From PALSA-607 sp036510735 (GTDB lineage Bacteria > Actinomycetota > Actinomycetes > Acidothermales > Acidothermaceae), in the NCBI GenBank assembly GCA_036510735.1, contig DATCDK010000073.1:1-22654 (forward strand): a stretch of DNA of 22,654 nucleotides, written 5' to 3'. Position numbers and translations under genes: made by a program. The stretch's first letter is position 1. Every line of letters starts with the position of its first letter. Positions 8,171 through 14,508 of the stretch are shown here, piece by piece. Below the pieces are notes generated by a model. It made no database searches and was not told where the DNA came from. It saw only the letters and a program-made list of their open reading frames with translations.

Positions 8171-8362
8171 ATGACCGAGCGACTGATCGATGCACCTGAC
8201 ACCTTCCTTCCATCTCAACCGCTGGTGGCCTGCGCCTGCGGACACGAGTCGGCTCGCCACGACCTGACCGCATTGCGCTACTGCCGGGCAACGGCGTCGA
8301 ACGAGTTGCGACGCGACTGCATCTGCAATGTCGCCGATGCGCTGCCGATGAGTCGACGATGA
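8171..8362 (+). CDS. Small Cys-rich protein resembling the RGCVC family
   Basis: A 63-aa protein with cysteines in the spaced pattern CACGH (22-25), RYC (38) and RDCIC (50-52), plus His25 and His30. The pattern C-x-C-x(n)-HD-x(n)-RYC-x-AT-x(n)-L-x-R-x-CxC matches my memory of the actinobacterial RGCVC family; RDCIC here takes the place of RGCVC. The cysteines and histidines suggest metal binding, probably zinc, but that is inference. AAAGG (8155-8159) and GGCGAG lie upstream of the ATG. It ends 10 nt before the third GAF-ANTAR gene, so the two are probably co-transcribed. The function is unknown. Confidence 0.72.
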   Translation: MTERLIDAPDTFLPSQPLVACACGHESARHDLTALRYCRATASNELRRDCICNVADALPMSRR

Positions 8363-8372
8363 GGCGCCGACA

Positions 8373-9074
8373 ATGAGGGCGGCCATCGAGGACGTCTTGG
8401 TCGGCGGTGAGCGCGGTGCGCCGGCAGCTGACCGACTGTGCGCGGCGTGCCTGCCACTGCTCGGAGTGGATGCTGCGGCCGTCTCGCTCATCGACGAAGG
8501 CGAAAGTCGCGGCACGTTCGGCGCGAGTGACGCAGCCGCCAGACTGCTCGATTCCCTGCAGTTCACCGCGGGTGAGGGACCGTGCCTCGAGGCAGCACAG
8601 ACGATGGTGCCGGTGCTCGTCCCGGACCTGCATGCGCAGGATGAGCCTCGATGGCCCGCATTCAAAGACGCCGCCGAACGAGCCGGAGTTCGGGCCGTCT
8701 TCGCCTTTCCGATTCGGGTGGGCATGATCGGTCTCGGCGCACTCGACCTGTTCCGCTCCGTTCCCGGTCCGCTGTCGCCTGTTCAAATGACTGACGCGCT
8801 GATGGGCGCCGATGCTGCCGCGCAGATCCTGCTCGACCTCGTCGACGAGTCGAGCGCCGCGACGGGGCGGGGCGATCCCGTGGCGCAGTGGGCCCAGGTC
8901 GCGTCGCTGTCACGGGTCGAGGTCTACCAAGCGACCGGGATGATCATGGCCCAGCTCGATCTGTCACCCGCATCGGCATTGGTGCGTCTGCGTGCGTACG
9001 CGTTTGCGAACGAACTCACGGCTTCCGAGGTCGCTCAGCTCGTCACGTCCCGCGATTTGCGTATGGAGGCTTGA
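8373..9074 (+). CDS. GAF-ANTAR domain transcription antitermination regulator 3
   Basis: A 233-aa protein with a GAF domain (about 15-157: LLGVDAAAVSLID, LQFTAGEGPCLEA, RWPAFKDAAERAGVRAVF) and an ANTAR-type helical domain (about 178-228: SRVEVYQATGMIMAQLDLSPASALVRL, given in part). The ANTAR sequence is of the YQATGM type, as in regulator 1, rather than the classical EQAKG type. Regulators 1 and 3 therefore look like diverged duplicates, with shared GAF motifs GEGPC, AFPIRVG/AFPLRIG and PGPL. The ATG at 8373 follows GAGGCG with suitable spacing. The next gene starts about 100 nt downstream on the same strand. Confidence 0.93.
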   Translation: MRAAIEDVLVGGERGAPAADRLCAACLPLLGVDAAAVSLIDEGESRGTFGASDAAARLLDSLQFTAGEGPCLEAAQTMVPVLVPDLHAQDEPRWPAFKDAAERAGVRAVFAFPIRVGMIGLGALDLFRSVPGPLSPVQMTDALMGADAAAQILLDLVDESSAATGRGDPVAQWAQVASLSRVEVYQATGMIMAQLDLSPASALVRLRAYAFANELTASEVAQLVTSRDLRMEA

Positions 9075-9174
9075 ACACAAAGACAGGTTTGACTCGGCGC
9101 CAACCGGCGCCGAGCGTGTTGCTCAAGAAACCTGGCAACGCACCCGCACAGCTGTTCTGCGGAGGTGGGCTGCG

Positions 9175-10845
9175 GTGGCTGGCACCGGGCGTGGTGCGCC
9201 GGAGACTGGTGTTGATGCGCCCCGGGACGTGCTGGCGGGTTCGGTCGACTTCGAACCCGCGCTGGGTATTCCCTGGCAGAGCGGCCTTGATCCGCTCACC
9301 GGGTTGGCCGATCGCCGTTGGTTCCTGCGCGCAGTCGCCGTATCGGATGGTTCTGCGAGTGGCGATGATTCCCAGGCGGATGACGTGGGAATCATCGTTG
9401 TTCGCATCAACGGGCTGCGGAGCCTTCTGGTGAGTCATGGCCGCGTCGGCGTCGATGGAGTGCTACTGCTAACCGCCGAAGTGTTGCACGGCTGGAGCCG
9501 GGGGGACGACCTGGCCGCCCGACTCGGCGTCGACAGTTTCGGCATCCTGGCGCATACCGATGCGGCGGGTCTGGCAGCGACCGCGGCACGGCTACGCACG
9601 AAACTCGCCGGCGCCGGAGTATCGGCGACGGTCGGGTTAGCCATGCGCGCCGCGCAGGGGGGCGCCTCGGAGGCATTGCGGACCGCGAACCGCGACCTAG
9701 GCAAAGGCAACGGCACGAGACGCGCCGATGAGGCAGCCGCGTCGCGCGCTATTCGCGGCGCCAGTGCCGGGACTGCTGCGCAAGTGATCCAGGCGCAGGC
9801 GACGGGGATCCTGATGCAATGGCATCACTGCGGTGCCGATCGTGCACGCATTGAGCTCGCCTACCAAGCCCACGAGATGGGCCTTCCGGTCACGTCGATG
9901 GCCCGATTACTGGTCGCGGTTGCGTCGGGCGCGCCCCTCAACGACCACGATGCTGCACATGGCATCGACCTTGAACGCTCGACGCGGTTGGCTGCCAACC
10001 TCAGGGCGGCTCTGGTGCCACAAACGACCACAAGCCGCAGCGATCAGACAGCTACTGAGGGCATTGGGCACGGCGGCGCGTACACGCCGAGCCGGCAGAT
10101 GCAGCCGATCTGGAGCGTTCGACCCCAGAACTCGGCGAGCGGGCTCCTTTCGTTGGCCGGGCCTGACGCATCGATCAGAGCAGAGGATCTGTTGCTCGCG
10201 GGCCGCTACCGCGGTGTCGCGAACCCGAACGGCTCCGGCGGCGATTGGTTCGACGCGTTCATGCTGCCCGATGGCACCGCGGCCCTGGTTCTGGGCGACG
10301 TTGCCGGACACGATGCGCTGGCGGCGACGACGATGATGCAGCTCAGGACCCTTTTGCGGAGCGTCGCCGTGAGTCACGATGTGGCACCGAGCGAAGTCTT
10401 GCGTCGGCTTGATCTGTTCTTCGCGCAGTTCGACCTCGACCTGCTGGCGACCGCATTCTTCGGGTGGGTGCACCCTGATCCAGCCGGTGGGCTTGTTCTT
10501 CGTTGGTGTAACGCCGGGCATCTTCCGCCTGTTCTGCTCGCCCCTGACGGCGAAACGGTCATCCTCGAGAGCCGCGACGATTTGCTCCTTGGTCTTGGCT
10601 TGGAGACCAGTCGTGCTGATTTGTCGCTAAGGTTGCCGGTGGCCAGCACCCTCTTGCTGTACAGCGACGGGCTCATCGAGACCCGCAACGCTGATCTCGA
10701 TCACGGCTTGGACCGCCTTCGGATCGCCGCTCGCCCACTCGCCACGTTGGATGTCGCCCAGCTCTGCGATGAGTTGGTGTCGGCGATGCTCGGGGTCAAT
10801 CCCCACGACGACGTGACCGTGCTGGCGGTTCGCATTCCGCGCTAA
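9175..10845 (+). CDS. Degenerate GGDEF - ANTAR-like - SpoIIE/PP2C phosphatase fusion
   Basis: A 556-aa multidomain protein. Residues 37-180 align with a GGDEF fold (DPLTGLADRRWFLRA at 39) but GGDEF is replaced by GVDSF (118-122) and the first metal-binding Asp region reads VRINGLR, so cyclase activity is not expected. Residues about 200-252 resemble ANTAR (VIQAQATGILMQWHHCGADRA, given in part). Residues about 340-555 are a SpoIIE-type PP2C phosphatase with all metal-site motifs: GDWFD (356-360), LGDVAGHD (373-380), CNAGHLPP, YSDGLIE and HDDVTVL (544-550). Such phosphatases usually dephosphorylate anti-sigma-factor antagonists; none is encoded here. GTG 9175 is chosen because GGAGGT lies 8 nt upstream. 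The frame is open further left, into the previous gene. Confidence 0.85.
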   Translation: MAGTGRGAPETGVDAPRDVLAGSVDFEPALGIPWQSGLDPLTGLADRRWFLRAVAVSDGSASGDDSQADDVGIIVVRINGLRSLLVSHGRVGVDGVLLLTAEVLHGWSRGDDLAARLGVDSFGILAHTDAAGLAATAARLRTKLAGAGVSATVGLAMRAAQGGASEALRTANRDLGKGNGTRRADEAAASRAIRGASAGTAAQVIQAQATGILMQWHHCGADRARIELAYQAHEMGLPVTSMARLLVAVASGAPLNDHDAAHGIDLERSTRLAANLRAALVPQTTTSRSDQTATEGIGHGGAYTPSRQMQPIWSVRPQNSASGLLSLAGPDASIRAEDLLLAGRYRGVANPNGSGGDWFDAFMLPDGTAALVLGDVAGHDALAATTMMQLRTLLRSVAVSHDVAPSEVLRRLDLFFAQFDLDLLATAFFGWVHPDPAGGLVLRWCNAGHLPPVLLAPDGETVILESRDDLLLGLGLETSRADLSLRLPVASTLLLYSDGLIETRNADLDHGLDRLRIAARPLATLDVAQLCDELVSAMLGVNPHDDVTVLAVRIPR

Positions 10846-10863
10846 GCAAGGACTGCCTCGGCC

Positions 10864-12690
10864 TCAAGCCGTCATAGTTTGTAGCTGGGCACTGATGGCC
10901 GCGGCACTGGTCGGCCTCGCGAAGAAGTAGCCCTGCGCAGACTCGCACCCGATCAAGGTGACCTCGTCGCGCTGTGCGTGCGTCTCGACACCTTCCGCCG
11001 TAACGGCGAGACCCAGGACATGTGCCAAGTTCGTGACGGCCGCCACAACGGCGCTACCGCTCGAGAGCTCGCCGATGTCGGCGATGAAACTCTGATCGAT
11101 CTTGATGATGTCGATCGGCAGCTGCCGCAGGTAGCTCAAGGACGAATATCCCGTTCCGAAGTCGTCGAGCGCGAGCTGCACGCCGAGTGCCTTGAGGCTC
11201 AACAACAGGTTGATGGCGTAGTCGAAGTCCTCGATTAACAGACTCTCGGTGACCTCGAGGATCAACGAGCGTGGATCCATCTCCGTCCTGTCGAGCACGC
11301 TGGCGACGATGGCGCAGAAGTCGGGGCTCGTCAACTGTCGGGCCGAGACGTTGACCGCCAGATCCAGGGTCACGCCGGGCCTCGCCTTCAGCCACTCGCG
11401 TCGAGCCAGGCAGCTGCGCTCGAGCACCCACGCGCCGAGCTGGCTGATGAGCCCGCTGTGCTCGGCGACGGTCACCATCGTCATCGCGGGAACGCTGCCC
11501 CGGATCGGGTCGTTCCAGCGCAACAGCGCCTCGACGCCGGTGATAGCTCCGTCGCGACTCCGCACGATCGGCTGATACGCGAGGTCGAGTTTCCCCTCGG
11601 TGAGCGCGGCGCGCAGGTCGACATCGAGGCTGTTGCGATCGGTGGACACCAGCGCCTCACGCAAGTCGATGATCTGATGGCCCCCACCGCCCCTGCGCTT
11701 GGCCTGATACATCGCAACGTCCGCTTGATCAATCAACTTGTCGGAGATGTCCTCCCCAGGTCCAGCGAAGGCCATTCCTACGCTCGCGGTAACCGCAAGC
11801 TGCACACCCCCGACGGAGAACGGCTCGGTAAACGCGTCATCGACGCGCGTCGCGAGCGCCTCGACGTCCGCTGCGCTTTGGAGGTCCTCGCAAAGGAAGA
11901 CGAACTCGTCGCCAGAGAATCGAGCGAGTGTGTCACCAGGCCGGACCACGGCCGCAAGCCGCTGCGCAATCGCGCGCAGGAGTTCGTCGCCCACATGATG
12001 GCCGTGCGTGTCGTTCACCCGCTTGAACCGGTCGAGGTCGACGAACAGTACGGCAGCATTGGTGTGCGAACGCTGCGCCCGTTGTGCGGCGTGCTCCAAC
12101 CGCTGCTGTAGCAGCAGGCGATTCGGCAGCCCGGTCAACGGATCGTGCAGCGCGCCGTGCCGGAACTGCTCCGAGGTCGTCCGGCTGTCTTCCCTCGCCT
12201 GCGCGTTCAGCAAGTAAGCAGCCGCAACGTCGGCCAACGTCTGAGCCGCCGCCACGTCGTGCGGAGTGAGATCACCCGGTGCGTCGCGGTACAGGTCGAG
12301 CGCACCGAGCCGCCCGCTGCCATCACGCAAGGGGAAGGTGAAGACGGCCGCCAGACCGATGGCAGCTGCCGAGGGAGCGAACCATGGGAAGCGTGTATCG
12401 GAGGCCAGATCGGACACCAGAATGGCCTCGCCGCGTTCGTACGCCCACATACAGGGTCCATCGCGCAGGTCGGTCTGCAGCCGCTCGAAGCGCATCGCGG
12501 ACTCGTCCGACGCTGCGATGTATTGCGGTGCATTCCCTGCCGAGATCAGCGTGACGCCGGCGGCCGTGATCGGCAGGATCTCGACGATGCGCCCGACTAG
12601 GTGGTCCAGGATTCGCTGGATCGGGAAGTCGGTGCCCAGCGTGCGCGCGAAATCGCTGAGTACGGCGGAGAGCTTTCTCTCGTCGACCAC
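10864..12690 (-). CDS. GAF-GGDEF-EAL bifunctional cyclic di-GMP signalling protein
   Basis: About 608 aa. An N-terminal GAF domain (about 20-165) is followed by a GGDEF domain (about 180-340) with the active variant SGDEF near 260 and an RxxD inhibitory site (RPGD) exactly five residues before it, so the cyclase could be product-inhibited. An EAL domain (about 355-605) follows with EALLRW, DDFGTGYSSL, KIDQSF, AEGVET and GCESAQGYFFARP, so the phosphodiesterase also looks intact. It has no membrane segment and is expected to be cytoplasmic. The frame opens with GTG at 12696, but GAGGGAG (12702-12696) overlaps that codon and lies 5 nt from GTG 12690, which is preferred. The gene is convergent with the PP2C fusion, with only 18 bp between them. 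Confidence 0.94.
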   Translation of the reverse strand: MVDERKLSAVLSDFARTLGTDFPIQRILDHLVGRIVEILPITAAGVTLISAGNAPQYIAASDESAMRFERLQTDLRDGPCMWAYERGEAILVSDLASDTRFPWFAPSAAAIGLAAVFTFPLRDGSGRLGALDLYRDAPGDLTPHDVAAAQTLADVAAAYLLNAQAREDSRTTSEQFRHGALHDPLTGLPNRLLLQQRLEHAAQRAQRSHTNAAVLFVDLDRFKRVNDTHGHHVGDELLRAIAQRLAAVVRPGDTLARFSGDEFVFLCEDLQSAADVEALATRVDDAFTEPFSVGGVQLAVTASVGMAFAGPGEDISDKLIDQADVAMYQAKRRGGGGHQIIDLREALVSTDRNSLDVDLRAALTEGKLDLAYQPIVRSRDGAITGVEALLRWNDPIRGSVPAMTMVTVAEHSGLISQLGAWVLERSCLARREWLKARPGVTLDLAVNVSARQLTSPDFCAIVASVLDRTEMDPRSLILEVTESLLIEDFDYAINLLLSLKALGVQLALDDFGTGYSSLSYLRQLPIDIIKIDQSFIADIGELSSGSAVVAAVTNLAHVLGLAVTAEGVETHAQRDEVTLIGCESAQGYFFARPTSAAAISAQLQTMTA

Positions 12691-13014
12691 GAACACTCCC
12701 TCGGCGCGCTGTCAACGCAAGGCCCGCGAGTGTCTCTGGACGGGAAGATCCCAAACTCAAACGATACCAGTCGGAATCAGCCATCGTGGAGTTACTGTCC
12801 GATTTATCGGGTCATTTCCGGCCAAGGGGGCGACGGTAGCGGGGATCGTTCCCACGACTCTGTCTTCGCTCGCACGTGATTCGTACCTGCGGCTGCTATG
12901 GCCCGAGTGAGCCTGTCCGTATAACGAAACGGCGTCGATCGTGCCTGCGACGCCATCGTGGTCTTGACAGCAGATGCTGCCGCTTCGACACTCGTGGCCA
13001 GCTAACGTGGGAAC
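12691..13014. other. Intergenic region upstream of the GGDEF-EAL gene and the 24-codon ORF
   Basis: About 320 bp without a convincing protein gene. It should carry promoters for the minus-strand GGDEF-EAL gene and the plus-strand mini-ORF. A 12-bp inverted repeat, CCGAT-TT-ATCGG (12799-12810), could be an operator. A perfect TTGACA occurs at 12964-12969 but has no well-placed -10 partner. No convincing promoter was found for the GGDEF-EAL gene. Confidence 0.5.
13003..13008 (+). promoter_or_regulatory. -10 element TAACGT predicting a leaderless transcript
   Basis: TAACGT fits TANNNT and ends 6 nt before a GTG at 13015. This is the layout of leaderless actinobacterial genes, in which transcription begins at the start codon. 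No clear -35 is present. Confidence 0.4.
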
Positions 13015-13089
13015 GTGCCCAAAAACGAAACGCCTACGAAGGCCTTCAAAGAGGCGTTGGCCAACATCGCGCAGTTGGTCGGTAGCTGA
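13015..13089 (+). CDS. Possible leaderless 24-aa peptide
   Basis: GTG start, 24 sense codons and TGA. The product is short, charged and potentially helical, starting MPKNETPTKAF and ending AQLVGS. I do not recognise it. Support comes from context only: a -10 element at leaderless distance upstream and a perfect 15-bp hairpin starting 9 nt after the stop. Together these make a compact unit of promoter, ORF and terminator. It could equally be a non-coding RNA or chance. There is no Shine-Dalgarno. Confidence 0.35.
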   Translation: MPKNETPTKAFKEALANIAQLVGS

Positions 13090-13097
13090 GAAGCGTG

Positions 13098-13133
13098 GTG
13101 CTCGCGCCGGCCGGCCTGGGCTGGCGCGAGCAC
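13098..13133 (+). terminator. Strong hairpin, probable terminator without T tail
   Basis: Perfect 11-bp arms GTGCTCGCGCC (13098-13108) and GGCGCGAGCAC (13123-13133) extend inwards by four more pairs, one of them G-T, around a 6-nt loop. There is no T tract, which is common for actinobacterial terminators. It would close the mini-ORF transcript and could also stop minus-strand transcription coming from the LacI-type gene. Confidence 0.6.
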
Positions 13134-13302
13134 TGCATCGGTGAAGTCCGGCGACGTCGGCGGTCCCCCTTTTCCGTCGATGCCGCCGGCTTCATTCATG
13201 AAGGTTGCGAACGTCTTCGCTCAACGGCGAAAGGCTTTGGATGACAGTGCTCGCGGGCGCTTTCTACTCCGGCGTCGCCCGGACGAACGTCCTGCCGCCG
13301 AT

Positions 13303-14346
13303 CTAGCTCGACTCGCGAACGATCAACTCGGTCGGCACGATGAGGGACGCCGAGCGGTGGCCGGGATTGCGCACCTCGTTCAGCAGCAGCCGGGCAAGCG
13401 ATCGGCCGATCTCCTCCATGGGCTGCCGCACACTGGTCAGCTGAGGGTTGGCGAGTCGGGCTGCGTGCGAGTCGTCGAATCCGACGACGGCAACATCGTC
13501 GGGAACGCTGCGGCCGGCAGCACGCAGCGCCCGCATCGCCCCGATGGCCATCAGGTCGCTCGCGGCGAACACCGCGTCGAGGTCGGGGACCCTTTCGAGT
13601 AACGCGCGCATGGCGATCTCGCCGCTGTCTTCGGAGAAGTCACCGTATTCGACCAACCGACGCCACGACTTCCGGCTAGCCGGTGGCAAGGCATCGCGGA
13701 AGCCGTCGAGGCGGTCGATGCCGACGGGCATGTCGACTGGTCCGGCGATCGTCGTGATTCGGGTACGACCGCGCGCCACCAGGTGATGTACCGCGGCCGT
13801 CGCGCCGGCTCTGTTGTCGGCGTCGACGTACGGAACGTTCTCCCCCGGGAACGGGCGACCTGTCAGCACGACGGGCGTCCGACTCTTCGCAAGCAGTTGG
13901 ACGAGCGCGTCGCGCCGGTGCAGTGACATCAAGATGACGCCGTCCGCGTGGCCGTTCATGATGTACCGCTCGATCCGCGAGCTCTCGCCTTCCGCGCTGA
14001 GCAGGACAAACGCGTAGTCGGTGTCGGCCAACTCCTGGTTGATGCCGCGCACGGTGCCGGCGAAGAACGGTTCGGAGAACAATCGGGTCTCCGGCTCGGA
14101 GACGATGAGCGCCAGCGTGTCGGCGCGACGCGTCACGAGCGCTCGGGCGGCCCGGTTCGGAACGTAGTTGAGCTTCTCGATCGCCTTCTCTACGGCGATG
14201 CGTGCTTGCGGCGACACCCGGGGCGATCCCGTCAGTACCCGCGAGACGGTGGTCTTGGAGACTCCGGCCAGCGCCGCCACGCCCCAGACGGTCGGGCGGT
14301 GCTCTGCGCCCTGTACTGGCTGCCCGGCGGGGCGCTCGGCGACCAT
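13303..14346 (-). CDS. LacI-family transcriptional regulator, probable repressor of xylAB
   Basis: A 347-aa regulator. The N-terminal HTH spans about 20-45 (VAALAGVSKTTVSRVLTG), the hinge helix about 62-70 (NYVPNRAARAL), and the periplasmic-binding-like sensor domain runs to the C-terminus (GVILMSLHRRD, GRPFPGENVPYVDADNRAG, DAVFAASDLMAIGAMRAL, DVAVVGFDDS, LTSVRQPMEEIG). It is divergent from xylA with 162 bp between the starts and a repeat-rich operator overlapping the xylA promoter, so it most likely senses xylose or a derivative and represses xylAB; this role is inferred. The ATG at 14346 has no clear ribosome binding site. AATCAT lies 6 nt upstream and could be a -10 for a leaderless transcript. 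Confidence 0.92.
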   Translation of the reverse strand: MVAERPAGQPVQGAEHRPTVWGVAALAGVSKTTVSRVLTGSPRVSPQARIAVEKAIEKLNYVPNRAARALVTRRADTLALIVSEPETRLFSEPFFAGTVRGINQELADTDYAFVLLSAEGESSRIERYIMNGHADGVILMSLHRRDALVQLLAKSRTPVVLTGRPFPGENVPYVDADNRAGATAAVHHLVARGRTRITTIAGPVDMPVGIDRLDGFRDALPPASRKSWRRLVEYGDFSEDSGEIAMRALLERVPDLDAVFAASDLMAIGAMRALRAAGRSVPDDVAVVGFDDSHAARLANPQLTSVRQPMEEIGRSLARLLLNEVRNPGHRSASLIVPTELIVRESS

Positions 14347-14422
14347 AGAGTGATGATTTCACAGGATGTAGGTGCGTCGTTGGTCGGAAGTGGGCCGGTG
14401 TGGCGAACGTTCCCACTTATCG

Positions 14423-14452
14423 TTGACCGCCCGCCGTCCAGCCAAATATGTT
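14423..14452 (+). promoter_or_regulatory. Probable xylA promoter
   Basis: TTGACC (14423-14428) and TATGTT (14447-14452) are separated by 18 bp, predicting a transcription start near 14459. The -10 lies inside the operator repeats, as expected for a promoter blocked by a LacI-type repressor. Confidence 0.6.
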
Positions 14453-14476
14453 GAGCTAACAAATATGTTTGGCTGG
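14438..14476. promoter_or_regulatory. Operator-like repeats for the LacI-type regulator
   Basis: Three overlapping symmetries are seen. CCAGCCAAA (14438-14446) and TTTGGCTGG (14468-14476) form an inverted repeat. CAAATATGTT occurs twice as a direct repeat (14443-14452 and 14460-14469, 17 bp apart). TGTT-GAGCT-AACA (14449-14461) is a dyad whose right half, GCTAACA, resembles the TGTTAGCGCTAACA type of operator I recall for LacI-family sugar regulators in actinobacteria. The block covers the -10 and start site of xylA. Confidence 0.6.
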
Positions 14477-14508
14477 CCAACAAAATCGATCTCGCCGAGG
14501 AGACTTTC

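Noticed and set aside
8992..9174. Longer start for the PP2C fusion, overlapping the third GAF-ANTAR gene
   Set aside because: The added N-terminus (RTRLRTNSRLPRS...) is an out-of-frame reading of the ANTAR domain, while GTG 9175 has a strong ribosome binding site.
11458..12111. 217-aa plus-strand frame within the GGDEF-EAL gene
   Set aside because: It is antisense to clearly recognisable GGDEF and EAL motifs and has no recognisable domain.
12964..12969. Perfect TTGACA hexamer as -35 of the mini-ORF
   Set aside because: It lies 33 bp from the TAACGT -10, far beyond the usual 16-19 bp, and no other -10 is well spaced.
13002..13199. 65-aa minus-strand frame across the hairpin at 13098-13133
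   Set aside because: It reads through a strong hairpin, lacks a ribosome binding site and has no recognisable features.
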